Positions 43,514 to 52,500 of a stretch of 64,000 nt of DNA are shown here, piece after piece. Both the position numbers and the translations under genes were made by a program. The notes beneath the pieces were generated by a model, which did not search any database, was not told the DNA's origin, and saw nothing but the letters and a program-made list of their open reading frames with translations. The first letter of the stretch is position 1. Every line of letters starts with the position of its first letter. This stretch comes from JBKBKN01 sp046294625. GTDB taxonomy: Bacteria; Bacteroidota; Bacteroidia; M30B66. The stretch is from assembly GCA_046294625.1 (NCBI GenBank), contig JBKBKN010000007.1, forward strand, positions 1 to 64,000, in the 5' to 3' direction.

Positions 43514-44886
43514 CCAAACAAGTATCTGAACACCTCTTCAATTTTGCTCATACTAACTATCTCGGTCTGGAAAGATTTTGTATCCAGATTCTTAAGGTTG
43601 TAAGAAGAGATGATCACTTTATCAAATCCGAGCTTATCTGCTTCCGCAATGCGTGTATCAATTCTACTCACTGGCCTGATTTCGCCGGATAGACCCACTT
43701 CAGCTGCAAAGCAGATTTTGGAACTGATTGGGATATCCTCATTCGAAGAAAGAATTGCACAAACCACGCCTAAATCAACTGCCGGATCGTCTATTCTGAT
43801 ACCCCCTGTTATGTTAAGAAACACATCTTTAGCTCCCAACCGGAATCCACATCGCTTTTCAATAACTGCCAACAGCATATTGAGCCTACGAAGATCAAAA
43901 CCGGTGGATGAACGTTGTGGTGTGCCATACACGGCAGAGCTCACCAATGCCTGAGATTCTACCAACATGGGCCTGGCTCCTTCAAGTGTAGCCGAAATGG
44001 TGATTCCACTATGCGCACCGTCTAGTTCGGACAAAAGCACTTCTGATGGATTATTCACTTCTCTCAAACCAGAACCTACCATTTCATAAATACCAATTTC
44101 GGAAGTGGAACCAAATCTGTTTTTAGTAGCCCTCACCAAGCGATAGACATGGTTTCGGTCGCCTTCGAACTGCAATACACAATCCACCATATGCTCCAAT
44201 ACTTTGGGTCCGGCTATCTGTCCGTCTTTTGTGATATGTCCAATTAAAATAACCGGCGTATTTGTTTCTTTAGCAAATCGCATCAACTCAGCTGTGCATT
44301 CTCTGATTTGCGAAACACTCCCGGGCGATGATTCGATCTTGTCGGTATAAAGTGTTTGAATGGAATCTATGATCAATAAAGCAGGCTCTACATCTGAAAT
44401 ATGGCGAAAAATATGATCGATTGATGTTTCTGCCATCACATAACACAGCTCATTACCGATGCCAATGCGTTGTGCGCGCATCTTAATCTGTTGTTCGCTT
44501 TCCTCACCCGAAACGTAAAGCACTTTATGATTTTTCAGCTTTGTAGCTAATTGCAAAAGCAAAGTGGATTTTCCAATACCTGGCTCTCCACCCAGTAAAA
44601 TCAATGAGCCAGGCACCACGCCCCCGCCCAATACGCGATTGAATTCTTTTCCGGGCATAATAAGCCTGGAAAGTTGACTTTCTTCAACTTCGGTGAGTAA
44701 AACAGGTCGGTTCTCTTTTCTTTTAACCAATGTTTCTTTATCCCACGCAGGCTGTCTGTCTGCCTTCGTCACACGCTCTTCTGCAAATGAATTCCATGCA
44801 TTGCACGATGGACACTTCCCTAACCACTTTGGACTCTGAAAGCCACAGGATTGGCAATAAAAAAGGGTTTTGTTCTTAACGGACAT
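43510..44886 (-). CDS. radA: DNA repair protein RadA (Sms)
   Basis: A 458-residue RecA-like helicase that promotes branch migration during recombination. N-terminal zinc finger CQSCGFQSPKWLGKCPSC (about residues 10-27), Walker A GGEPGIGKST (near residue 98), the RadA-specific KNRFG motif (ATKNRFGST), and a C-terminal Lon-like domain (GVVCAILSSNEDIPIS, FAAEVGLSGEIRPVSRI). Length is standard. Its -7 box overlaps the stop codon of the upstream lipoprotein gene, and the 30-nt leader contains a hairpin. Confidence 0.96.
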   Translation of the reverse strand: MSVKNKTLFYCQSCGFQSPKWLGKCPSCNAWNSFAEERVTKADRQPAWDKETLVKRKENRPVLLTEVEESQLSRLIMPGKEFNRVLGGGVVPGSLILLGGEPGIGKSTLLLQLATKLKNHKVLYVSGEESEQQIKMRAQRIGIGNELCYVMAETSIDHIFRHISDVEPALLIIDSIQTLYTDKIESSPGSVSQIRECTAELMRFAKETNTPVILIGHITKDGQIAGPKVLEHMVDCVLQFEGDRNHVYRLVRATKNRFGSTSEIGIYEMVGSGLREVNNPSEVLLSELDGAHSGITISATLEGARPMLVESQALVSSAVYGTPQRSSTGFDLRRLNMLLAVIEKRCGFRLGAKDVFLNITGGIRIDDPAVDLGVVCAILSSNEDIPISSKICFAAEVGLSGEIRPVSRIDTRIAEADKLGFDKVIISSYNLKNLDTKSFQTEIVSMSKIEEVFRYLFG

Positions 44887-44899
44887 ATTGGAAATTAAA

Positions 44900-44919
44900 A
44901 ACCCTCATCGCTGAGGGTT
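44900..44919 (-). terminator. Hairpin between the lipoprotein gene and radA
   Basis: AACCCTCA (44900-44907) pairs with TGAGGGTT (44912-44919) over a 4-base loop. In minus-strand sense it is followed by TTTT, fitting a terminator for the lipoprotein gene. It also lies at the start of the radA transcript. Confidence 0.6.
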
Positions 44920-44920
44920 C

Positions 44921-44928
44921 CAAAATTA
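44921..44928 (-). promoter_or_regulatory. -7 box of radA overlapping the upstream stop codon
   Basis: The minus strand reads TAATTTTG, a perfect TAnnTTTG. Its first three bases are the TAA stop of the lipoprotein gene. Confidence 0.55.
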
Positions 44929-45330
44929 AAATAGTTTCTTAAATTCCAGCAGGGTTTGACCCGCAGGTTTGTCGTCAATAATTCGCTTGAGCACGATGCG
45001 AAGCACACCTTTTCTCAGCACCACAATTTCCCATTCTCCATTATAATCTTGTTCAAACTTAATAATTTCGAATCGACCACTTTTAGTGAATGAATATTGT
45101 CCTTCAGTTCTTAGTTTGCGAATATTGTTCTCAGGAAGATCATAGCTTCTAATTTTATTATCCGCTGTGAATTCCCATTGTCTTCTTGGCAATGTCATCG
45201 GAAGACGATCCATGAAAGTCATTTCCCAAACACCTACAATATTAGATCGCTGAGCCCCGGTACAAGAAGGCATAACTAGCATGCTAATCGCTGCTATTAT
45301 CAATAAAAAGACTGTAATAATTCTTGCCAT
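44926..45330 (-). CDS. Predicted lipoprotein with lipocalin-like beta-rich domain
   Basis: 134 residues from the ATG at 45330. MARIITVFLLIIAAISMLVMPSC is a lipoprotein signal with Cys in LVMPSC. The mature part has repeated beta strands (IVGVWEMTF, RRQWEFTADNKIRSY, TEGQYSFTKSGRFEIIKF), a pattern seen in small lipocalin-like Bacteroidota lipoproteins. The frame is open to 45432, but a perfect -7 box (45349-45356) and the end of rfaE2 lie in that extension. Function unknown. Confidence 0.8.
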   Translation of the reverse strand: MARIITVFLLIIAAISMLVMPSCTGAQRSNIVGVWEMTFMDRLPMTLPRRQWEFTADNKIRSYDLPENNIRKLRTEGQYSFTKSGRFEIIKFEQDYNGEWEIVVLRKGVLRIVLKRIIDDKPAGQTLLEFKKLF

Positions 45331-45348
45331 CGGGGTAATTCTCACGCG

Positions 45349-45356
45349 CAAATATA
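45349..45356 (-). promoter_or_regulatory. -7 box of the lipoprotein gene
   Basis: The minus strand reads TATATTTG, a perfect TAnnTTTG, 18 nt upstream of the ATG at 45330. Confidence 0.6.
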
Positions 45357-45382
45357 TGAAATAACATGTTTTGTCAACAAAA

Positions 45383-45883
45383 TCATTGCATTTTATTCGA
45401 TTTTTCGATAATGCCGGTGGTGGAATATCCATTCACAAAAGGAATGATGACCACCTGACCACCATGCGATTTCACAAAATCTGCACCAACGATTTCGTGT
45501 TCACTGTAGTCTCCACCCTTCACCAGAATATCGGGTTTGATTGCAGAAATCAAATCAGCAGGTGTATCTTCCTGAAACAAAACAATACCATCGGTTTGTA
45601 GTAAGGAAGCTAATAAGAAAGATCGATCTTTTTCTTTGTTGACAGGTCTTTCAGCTCCCTTGAGTCGTTTAACTGACAAGTCGCTGTTGAGACCAATGAT
45701 GAGTCTGTTACCTAACGAACGGGCTTCTGCCAAGTACTTTGCATGGCCTAAATGCAGAATATCAAAACAACCATTGGTAAAAACAATTTTATCCCCTTTC
45801 AATCGCCATGCCGCAATCTGTTTGACCAAACGATCTAATTCATATATCTTATTCTCAATAAATTGGTCAAAAACTGGCATCAT
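45383..45883 (-). CDS. rfaE2: D-glycero-beta-D-manno-heptose 1-phosphate adenylyltransferase
   Basis: 166 residues, a stand-alone nucleotidyltransferase that activates heptose-1-phosphate with ATP for LPS inner-core synthesis. FTNGCFDILHLGHAKYL holds the HxGH motif (HLGH), and ILVKGGDYSEHEIVG is the RfaE/HldE C-terminal signature. The kinase half found fused in HldE is absent. The start overlaps the stop of the flippase-like gene by 4 nt (ATGA type), so it is translationally coupled as the last gene of the pan run. LPS use implies a Gram-negative envelope. Confidence 0.93.
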   Translation of the reverse strand: MMPVFDQFIENKIYELDRLVKQIAAWRLKGDKIVFTNGCFDILHLGHAKYLAEARSLGNRLIIGLNSDLSVKRLKGAERPVNKEKDRSFLLASLLQTDGIVLFQEDTPADLISAIKPDILVKGGDYSEHEIVGADFVKSHGGQVVIIPFVNGYSTTGIIEKSNKMQ

Positions 45884-46911
45884 GATTTATTTTTAATGAT
45901 GTAAAATCCAATAAGAGAGATTGTTCCAACAGCAAGCACCATGATAAACTGCGAAGTATGAACAATCGTGGCGAATACAAGTCCCGGACTGAATTTCTCT
46001 CCGGTCACATAATCTGTGATCGGCACAATATTGTAAAGCATCAATGCTTTTTCAACTAAAAAGTGAAAGGTTCCGAAACCGCCCTGCACCGGAGCCGACA
46101 TGCCCAAACCACCAACCACTGTCATAAACAGACCATCGATTTTAGAAAGCAAAGCTGTGTGCTCATAGGAGAAAAAGCAAATCCAAGTCATCAGAAAATA
46201 CATAGACCAAATAAGCAAAGTGTGACCTATGAATGCCCACTTTTTCTTCATTCTGAACAAAGCTCTGAAGCCAGAAGCGATTTCCTGAGCAAAGCTGCGT
46301 GTTTTAATCACAACCTTATTATCAGGATTCTTGCTGATGTATCTCCATGAAAAAAATAAAAGTGCAGACAAGATAACTACGGCAGAAAGTATAAACATAA
46401 CACCACTTAGGCTATTGAAATTGAGCAAGGGTTTTAACTTTTCAGAGAAAAAATCAATGAAGAAACTTCCGAAAAAATTAATTTTGTAGAGAAACACAAA
46501 CCCAATAAGCGAAAAGAGCATGACAAGATCTATCACTCTTTCAAGGATTACAGTGCCAATGAGTTTGGTGACCGGTGCGCCATTCATTCGATAAAGAATG
46601 GTGCATCTAACTATCTCGCCGATTCTCGGAAAAGCAATATTTGCAAAATAACCTAAATTTACTGCAATCATGCTATGCATGAGGTGCGTTTTATGACCGA
46701 GTGGTTCCAATACAATAAGCCATCTAGCAGCGCGACTCCACAATGCGATGATGCCAAAAATGATGGATAGTGCTATGTAGCGCATATCTGCTGCTTTTAT
46801 TTCACTATACATTCTATTCAAGTCCACTTCTTTGAATACCATGAAAAGCAACACCGCACCGATGCCTAGGAAAAAAAGATATTTAACAAAAGAAATGAGC
46901 TTCTTTTTCAC
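45880..46911 (-). CDS. Flippase-like / lysylphosphatidylglycerol synthase TM-domain protein (UPF0104)
   Basis: 343 residues with about eight membrane helices. It matches the LPG_synthase_TM family: SRAARWLIVLEPLG, FANIAFPRIGEIVRCTILYRM, IGTVILERVIDLVMLF and the late GGLGMSAPVQGGFGTFHFLVEKAL. There is no aminoacyl-transferase domain, so it is the stand-alone membrane type proposed to move lipids across the inner membrane. It begins 1 nt after panD and overlaps rfaE2 by 4 nt, within the panC-panD operon; this order is common in Bacteroidota. Confidence 0.88.
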   Translation of the reverse strand: MKKKLISFVKYLFFLGIGAVLLFMVFKEVDLNRMYSEIKAADMRYIALSIIFGIIALWSRAARWLIVLEPLGHKTHLMHSMIAVNLGYFANIAFPRIGEIVRCTILYRMNGAPVTKLIGTVILERVIDLVMLFSLIGFVFLYKINFFGSFFIDFFSEKLKPLLNFNSLSGVMFILSAVVILSALLFFSWRYISKNPDNKVVIKTRSFAQEIASGFRALFRMKKKWAFIGHTLLIWSMYFLMTWICFFSYEHTALLSKIDGLFMTVVGGLGMSAPVQGGFGTFHFLVEKALMLYNIVPITDYVTGEKFSPGLVFATIVHTSQFIMVLAVGTISLIGFYIIKNKS

Positions 46912-47262
46912 TTATCTAAGTCTATTGCTGATAGTATCAGGGAATACCAAAGATGGTTTAAATGATTTGGCCTCATCAAAATCCATCGATGCATAGGAAA
47001 TAATAATGATTATATCTCCGACCTGAGCTTTGCGTGCTGCAGGACCATTCATGCAAATCACTCCAGACCCTCTTTCGCCTTTTATTACGTAAGTTTCCAA
47101 GCGTTCTCCATTGTTAATATTAACCACCTGCACCTTTTCGTTTTCTATAATATTGGCTGCATCCATCAAGTCTTCGTCTATGGTGATGCTTCCTATATAA
47201 TTGATGTCAGCCTGTGTGATGGTGACTCTGTGAATTTTTGACTTAACTACCTGTATGTGCAT
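46912..47262 (-). CDS. panD: Aspartate 1-decarboxylase
   Basis: 116-residue proenzyme that makes beta-alanine for pantothenate. It self-cleaves between Gly24 and Ser25 (IGSITID) to form the pyruvoyl group. Other landmarks are VVNINNGERLETYVIKGERGSG and CMNGPAARKAQVGD. Length and start are normal. It follows panC by 22 nt. Confidence 0.97.
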   Translation of the reverse strand: MHIQVVKSKIHRVTITQADINYIGSITIDEDLMDAANIIENEKVQVVNINNGERLETYVIKGERGSGVICMNGPAARKAQVGDIIIIISYASMDFDEAKSFKPSLVFPDTISNRLR

Positions 47263-47284
47263 TTTGGTTGCAAAATTAATGATA

Positions 47285-48130
47285 TTAATTTAATTGCATA
47301 TTATCAATTAAACGTATGCCTTCATGTCTAACTGCAATGAAAGCAATGGCACGAGTACCTTCTGCCATTTGATCTAAACTACGCAAGGTATCTTCCTCGG
47401 CTATTTCGAAATATTCCAGCTGAATATGATGAACCTGCAAGAGTTCGTTTACTTTTTCTGCAATTTTAGTTTTATCAGCACCTTCATTCCACTGTTGTCG
47501 GGCTTCTGTCAATGCCTTGTAAATCGATGATGCCTTAATTCTTCCTTGTGCAGAGAGCAAGCTGTTTCGTGAGCTTAGCGCCAGTCCGCTCGAATCCCTT
47601 GATGTGTCTTGGGCTACAATGGTAATTTTTTTAAAAAGTTGATTAGCCAAAAGTTTTATCACCATTAATTGCTGATAATCTTTTTTACCGAAATAGGCCT
47701 TATCCGGGCTAACCATTTGAAAAAGTATGCCTACAATATTGACCACTCCCTTGAAGTGACCAGGCCTCAACTTTCCTTCCATCACTTGGTCTAAATGACC
47801 CAAATCAATCTCATAAACATGCTGTCCTTCGAAATAAATATCATCTGTAGATGGCATGAAAACAATGTCAGCACCTTCTTTCTGTAGCAAAACTAAATCA
47901 TTATCTGGTGTTTTGGGATAATTCTGAAAATCCTTTGCTTCATTGAACTGTTTCGGATTCACGAATATGCTGCATACTGTTACATCATTCTCTTTCTTTG
48001 CTCTTCTGATAAGGGAAAGATGACCTTCATGCAAAGCTCCCATCGTAGGGACAAATCCTATAGACTTGCCTTCGTCTTTTAAGGATGAGATGAGACTGCT
48101 AAGTTCGGAGGGTTTCCTGATTACTTTCAT
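47285..48130 (-). CDS. panC: Pantothenate synthetase
   Basis: 281 residues. It joins pantoate and beta-alanine with ATP. The nucleotide-binding VPTMGALHEGHLSLIR holds HxGH (HEGH), FGKKDYQQLMVIKLL and SRNSLLS are the KMSKS-like and substrate regions, and GHFKGVVNIVGILF is typical. It is the first gene of the minus-strand run panC-panD-flippase-rfaE2, divergent from the glycogen synthase gene over about 310 nt. Confidence 0.97.
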   Translation of the reverse strand: MKVIRKPSELSSLISSLKDEGKSIGFVPTMGALHEGHLSLIRRAKKENDVTVCSIFVNPKQFNEAKDFQNYPKTPDNDLVLLQKEGADIVFMPSTDDIYFEGQHVYEIDLGHLDQVMEGKLRPGHFKGVVNIVGILFQMVSPDKAYFGKKDYQQLMVIKLLANQLFKKITIVAQDTSRDSSGLALSSRNSLLSAQGRIKASSIYKALTEARQQWNEGADKTKIAEKVNELLQVHHIQLEYFEIAEEDTLRSLDQMAEGTRAIAFIAVRHEGIRLIDNMQLN

Positions 48131-48246
48131 CGATTAGAGTGTATCAGAAAATAATTTCGCATTCAAATGCTTGAGAATTAGACATGTTACGCCAAAAGGG
48201 CTGCAAAGCTAAAAGATAATACTTGAAAAAGTTCATTTTTTTTTAT

Positions 48247-48254
48247 TAATTTTG
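48247..48254 (+). promoter_or_regulatory. -7 box upstream of a small frame and the glycogen synthase gene
   Basis: TAATTTTG is a perfect TAnnTTTG. It lies about 187 nt before the glycogen synthase ATG but only 13 nt before the ATG of a 53-codon frame. Confidence 0.6.
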
Positions 48255-48267
48255 CAGACGGAATTCG

Positions 48268-48429
48268 ATGGAAGATTTTTGTTCTAAACATATTCATCTG
48301 CAAACATTAACCCTGTTTGAATTACTCATAAATCAATCTCCGATTTTCAGTAATGAAAAAATTGGCCAAGAAGGCGCGTCACCCATAGCCCGAATGAATT
48401 CCATGAAATCAATACCATATCTAACTTAA
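48268..48429 (+). CDS. Possible 53-residue leader protein upstream of glycogen synthase
   Basis: An uninterrupted ATG-to-TAA frame begins 13 nt after a perfect -7 box and ends 11 nt before the glycogen synthase ATG. It encodes MEDFCSKHIHLQTLTLFELL and ends SMKSIPYLT. There is no signal peptide or known domain. Position and spacing are what a leader peptide or small gene would show, but 53 codons can also arise by chance, and the region may only be a long 5' UTR. Confidence 0.3.
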   Translation: MEDFCSKHIHLQTLTLFELLINQSPIFSNEKIGQEGASPIARMNSMKSIPYLT

Positions 48430-48440
48430 AACAATAATTT

Positions 48441-49277
48441 ATGAAAAAGACGAGAGTATTGTTCGTGTCTCAAGAAATTACCCCTTATTTACCGGAGTCG
48501 CACATATCCAAAATAGCCCGCGAGCTTCCTCAAGCTATTCAGGAAAAAGGGAAAGAAATAAGAACCTTCATGCCGCGTTTCGGCTGCATTAACGAGAGAA
48601 GAAATCAATTGCACGAAGTAATACGCTTGTCTGGAATGAACCTTATTATCGATGACAACGACCAGCCGCTCATCATTAAGGTTGCATCCATTCAACCGGC
48701 CAGAATGCAAGTTTATTTCATTGACAACGATGAATACTTTCAAAGAAAAGCAGTATTTGGCGACACGAAAACTGACTTTTTTGAAGACAACGACGAGCGC
48801 ATGCTATTCTTCTGCAAGGGCGTTCTTGAAACCGTTAAGAAACTTGGTTGGTCTCCTGATGTGATTCATTGCCAAGGATGGATGACATCGTTGATTCCTT
48901 TACTCATCAAAACCAATTACAGAGACGAGCCGCTGTTTAGCGAAACAAAAATTGTTTATTCGCTTTACAACGACACTTTCAGTGAAACGCTCAACCACCG
49001 CCTACCGGAAAAACTAATTATGGATGGTGTAGATGCAAAAAATGTGGAGCTTATCAAGACCCCTACACACACTTCGCTTACCAAGCTTGCTGTTAAGTTT
49101 TCTGACGGTTTGGTTTATGGTGACCAAGCTTTGCCAAAAGAACTGGTTAAAATTGCTGAAGATTCGTCAAAACCATCTATCGTACTCGATCAGAATGAAG
49201 AAGGTTATGCGGAACGCTTTTCTGTCTTTTATGATGAAGTTGCTCTGGGGGAGCCCGTGGCCGAGCTAGCTAATTAA
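48441..49277 (+). CDS. Short glycogen/starch synthase-like protein (GT5 N-terminal domain only)
   Basis: 278 residues starting MKKTRVLFVSQEITPYLPES, the GT5 N-terminal domain with ISKIARELPQAIQEKGKEIRTFMPRFG and PDVIHCQGWMTSLIPLLIK. The C-terminal GT-B domain, which binds the nucleotide sugar, is missing; full glycogen synthases are about 480 residues. This one-domain form is common in Bacteroidota beside DUF4270 and glmS, as here, and may not make glycogen at all. The expected catalytic K-x-G-G-L loop near the N-terminus is also not seen. Confidence 0.85.
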   Translation: MKKTRVLFVSQEITPYLPESHISKIARELPQAIQEKGKEIRTFMPRFGCINERRNQLHEVIRLSGMNLIIDDNDQPLIIKVASIQPARMQVYFIDNDEYFQRKAVFGDTKTDFFEDNDERMLFFCKGVLETVKKLGWSPDVIHCQGWMTSLIPLLIKTNYRDEPLFSETKIVYSLYNDTFSETLNHRLPEKLIMDGVDAKNVELIKTPTHTSLTKLAVKFSDGLVYGDQALPKELVKIAEDSSKPSIVLDQNEEGYAERFSVFYDEVALGEPVAELAN

Positions 49278-49283
49278 TCTTAT

Positions 49284-49291
49284 TAATTTTG
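49284..49291 (+). promoter_or_regulatory. -7 box of the DUF4270-glmS operon
   Basis: TAATTTTG, a perfect TAnnTTTG, 11 nt upstream of the TTG start at 49303. Confidence 0.6.
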
Positions 49292-49302
49292 TCTAAAAGG
49301 CC

Positions 49303-50628
49303 TTGAAAAAATTGCTGAACAATAAATGCCCGAAATGCTTTCGGGCATTTCATATTTTTGGAACCTTAATACTGGCTTTACTTTATTCCTGCACTAAGCC
49401 GGAGTTTACCCGCTCGCTACAGCCAGAATCTGATGATTTGATGCTCGGCAGCACCTTCGAAGTTGTTCCGGTCTGTATGACCGAACGAGTAGATTCGTTA
49501 GCGTCTTCTCAAGTCTTGCAAAACTGCGCCGGTTCATACATAGATCCGATACTCGGCAAGGTGAATGCTTCATTTGCAGCTCAACTTCGCCTTCAACTTA
49601 ACAACATCAGCTTTGGAACAAATCCGGTAGTTGACTCCATCATTCTTGCATTACCTTATGCAGGTGCATATGGCGATGTACTCAAGTTGAATGGTCTTCA
49701 ACGATTTGTAGTCTATGAGCTGGATAGCTCCTTAAACACACAACAGGTTTACTACACCAACAAAAATTTCCCTGTAAAACCAGATCCTATAGGGGTTTCG
49801 CCTTATCTAATACCACGCTTAAACACCAATGTACCAGTAGCAGGCACCAGCAGCTTTCCTCAGTTAAGAATCCGATTGAATCAAAGTCTGGGAGAAAGGT
49901 TTGTTGATCCGGAGAATCAAAGCAATTTTCAGAATACCGATGTCTTTCTTAACTTTTTCAAAGGGATCAAAATAGAAGCCGAACTATTCAGAGAACAAGC
50001 AGGAGATGGCAGCATCGTCTATTTTGACTTACTTAGAGGGGCGAGAATCGAATTATATTACAAGAACGACACCCAAGATTCACTCCGAGCTAATTTCGTG
50101 ATTAATGAACTCAGTTCCAGAGTGAATACATTCTCTCATCAGTATTCTCCAGAAGTGCTCAATTCGTTAAACAATACAGAGGCAGGAAAGCAACGTTTGT
50201 TCAATCAATCAACCGCGGGCTTAAGAACAGTAATGCATTTTCCCGATCTTCAGCAATGGAAAGCCGGGCGACGAATTCTTGTAAATAAGGCGGAACTTGA
50301 AGTTTATGCCGATGAGAATACCATCGGAATATATAGTCCGCCATTGCGAATAGATGCAGTGACCCGAGATGCCGAAGGCAGATTGTTAAATTTGCCGGAC
50401 TTTGCCATCAGGCAAGTAAGACCGCTGGGGGGAGATTTTTTATTGAACCAAAAATTATATAGATTTACAGTAACAAAATATATTCAGGAACTCTTGGATG
50501 GAGCAGAAGATAGAGGGCTGATTTTGGTTAACACTGCAGCAGTAATTTCTGCCAACAGGGTTGTTTTCCATGGACCGGAATCCCAAATAAATCCACTTAG
50601 ACTTAAAATAATTTACAAAGAACTTTAA
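49303..50628 (+). CDS. DUF4270-family lipoprotein
   Basis: 441 residues with a TTG start at 49303; no ATG precedes the signal peptide (another TTG at 49312 is possible). The signal HIFGTLILALLYSC ends in a lipobox Cys. The body matches DUF4270: an N-terminal block beginning SLQPESDDLMLG, a central beta-rich region (SIILALPYAGAYGDV), and the late KAELEVYADENTIGIYSPP and FTVTKYIQELLDG. Members are outer-membrane lipoproteins of unknown role. It precedes glmS by 13 nt and shares its promoter. Confidence 0.88.
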   Translation: MKKLLNNKCPKCFRAFHIFGTLILALLYSCTKPEFTRSLQPESDDLMLGSTFEVVPVCMTERVDSLASSQVLQNCAGSYIDPILGKVNASFAAQLRLQLNNISFGTNPVVDSIILALPYAGAYGDVLKLNGLQRFVVYELDSSLNTQQVYYTNKNFPVKPDPIGVSPYLIPRLNTNVPVAGTSSFPQLRIRLNQSLGERFVDPENQSNFQNTDVFLNFFKGIKIEAELFREQAGDGSIVYFDLLRGARIELYYKNDTQDSLRANFVINELSSRVNTFSHQYSPEVLNSLNNTEAGKQRLFNQSTAGLRTVMHFPDLQQWKAGRRILVNKAELEVYADENTIGIYSPPLRIDAVTRDAEGRLLNLPDFAIRQVRPLGGDFLLNQKLYRFTVTKYIQELLDGAEDRGLILVNTAAVISANRVVFHGPESQINPLRLKIIYKEL

Positions 50629-50641
50629 CCCATTAAAAACA

Positions 50642-52489
50642 ATGTGTGGAATCGTAGCATATATAGGAGAAAAGCAGGCATACCCCATTCTTATCAAAGG
50701 CCTCCAACGTTTAGAATATCGTGGTTATGATAGCGCTGGAGTTGCGCTACTCAATGAAAATACCCCAATCAGGCTCTTTAAACGAAAAGGCAAGGTGAGT
50801 GATTTGATTGAGTATACAAAAGACAAAGACACATCAGGAAAACTCGGAGTTGGTCACACCAGATGGGCAACTCATGGTGTTCCGAATGATGTAAATGCAC
50901 ACCCCCATTTCAGTGAATCAGAAGAACTTGTCATCATTCACAATGGCATCATTGAAAACTACGCATCGCTTAAGAAAGAGCTTCAGAATAGAGGTCACGT
51001 ATTCAAAAGTGATACAGATACAGAAGTACTGATCTACTTAATTGAAAACATTATCAAGAATGAAAATGTTGATTTAATAAAGGCAATACAAATGGCATTA
51101 GGTCAGGTAGTAGGGGCTTATGCAATTGTCATTTTGTCGAAGCAAAATCCGGATTTACTTATTGGTGCCAAAAAGGGCAGCCCAATGGTGGTAGGCATCG
51201 GAGGCGATGATGAATACTTTATTGCGTCTGACGCCACACCAATAATTGAATACACAAAAAATGTTGTTTACCTTGATGATGAAGAGATTGTGATCTTAGA
51301 AAGAGGCAAACCACTAAAAATCAAAACCATAAAAGACCAGGATAAAACTCCTTACATCCAGGAACTTGAGATGCACCTTGAAGCAATTGAAAAGGGAGGT
51401 TTTGATCATTTTATGCTCAAGGAGATATACGAACAACCCAGATCGGTGCGTGACAACATGCGCGGGAGACTAAATTTAGAAAAGGGTGAGCTTACCTTAG
51501 GGGGCATTATTGATTACCATTCCAAAATGGTGAATGCCAATAGAATTATTATTGTAGCATGCGGAACATCGTGGCATGCAGGCTTGGTGGGTGAATATCT
51601 TTTCGAAGACCTTGCAAGAATCCCTGTAGAAGTTGAATATGCATCTGAATTTAGATACCGTAACCCGATCATTACAGAAAATGATATCGTAATCGGAATC
51701 AGTCAGTCGGGCGAAACGGCCGATACGCTTGCTGCAATAGAGCTAGCCAAATCTAAAGGAGCTACTATTTTTGGCATTTGTAACGTAGTGGGATCAAGCA
51801 TTCCGCGCGTGACACATGCCGGATCTTACACTCATGCCGGCCCCGAAATAGGCGTTGCCTCCACAAAGGCGTTCACCGCTCAACTCACTGTTTTAACCTT
51901 GATGGCACTTGTGCTTGCTCACAAAAAAGGTACCATCACCGAGGTAAAATACCGTCAAATGTTATATGAACTCGATGCAATTCCGGCAAAAATTGAAGAA
52001 ACCCTGAAGCTTGATGCGCAGATTAAATACATTTCTGGTATTTACAAAGATGCCAGAAACTTCTTGTACTTGGGTCGCAGCTATAACTTCCCGCTCGCAC
52101 TCGAAGGCGCTTTGAAGCTTAAAGAAATCTCCTACATACATGCCGAAGGATATCCTGCTGCGGAAATGAAGCATGGGCCTATTGCATTGATAGACGAAGA
52201 AATGCCTGTGGTAGTAATTGCACCAAACAAAGGAAGCTATGAGAAAATTGTAAGCAATGTGCAAGAAGTAAAAGCCCGTGGCGGCAAAGTGATCTCCATC
52301 GTTACCCAGGGAGATATAGAAGTAAAAGCACTGTCGGACCATTGCATTGAAATTCCTGAAGTAGCTGAAGAATTGACACCTTTGATTTCAGTTATTCCAC
52401 TGCAGCTGCTTGCTTACCATATAGCAATATTGCGAGGTTGTAATGTGGATCAACCTCGAAACCTAGCAAAATCGGTGACTGTAGAGTAA
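50642..52489 (+). CDS. glmS: Glutamine-fructose-6-phosphate aminotransferase (isomerizing)
   Basis: 615 residues. It makes glucosamine-6-phosphate for peptidoglycan and LPS. The N-terminal Ntn glutaminase has the nucleophile Cys2 (MCGIVAYIG), RLEYRGYDSAG and TRWATHG. Two SIS isomerase domains follow (IIIVACGTSWHAG, SQSGETADTLAA, YLGRSYNFPLALEGALKLKEISYIHAEGYPAAEMKHGP), and the C-terminus DQPRNLAKSVTVE is the sugar-channel tail. No glmS ribozyme is expected or seen in the 13-nt spacer upstream. Confidence 0.98.
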   Translation: MCGIVAYIGEKQAYPILIKGLQRLEYRGYDSAGVALLNENTPIRLFKRKGKVSDLIEYTKDKDTSGKLGVGHTRWATHGVPNDVNAHPHFSESEELVIIHNGIIENYASLKKELQNRGHVFKSDTDTEVLIYLIENIIKNENVDLIKAIQMALGQVVGAYAIVILSKQNPDLLIGAKKGSPMVVGIGGDDEYFIASDATPIIEYTKNVVYLDDEEIVILERGKPLKIKTIKDQDKTPYIQELEMHLEAIEKGGFDHFMLKEIYEQPRSVRDNMRGRLNLEKGELTLGGIIDYHSKMVNANRIIIVACGTSWHAGLVGEYLFEDLARIPVEVEYASEFRYRNPIITENDIVIGISQSGETADTLAAIELAKSKGATIFGICNVVGSSIPRVTHAGSYTHAGPEIGVASTKAFTAQLTVLTLMALVLAHKKGTITEVKYRQMLYELDAIPAKIEETLKLDAQIKYISGIYKDARNFLYLGRSYNFPLALEGALKLKEISYIHAEGYPAAEMKHGPIALIDEEMPVVVIAPNKGSYEKIVSNVQEVKARGGKVISIVTQGDIEVKALSDHCIEIPEVAEELTPLISVIPLQLLAYHIAILRGCNVDQPRNLAKSVTVE

Positions 52490-52500
52490 TATTTTTTCCT

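Noticed and set aside
45331..45432. Longer start of the lipoprotein at 44.9 kb
   Set aside because: The extension overlaps the end of rfaE2, contains a perfect -7 box and would bury the lipoprotein signal.
50629..50641. glmS ribozyme
   Set aside because: The spacer before glmS is 13 nt, far too short for the ribozyme.
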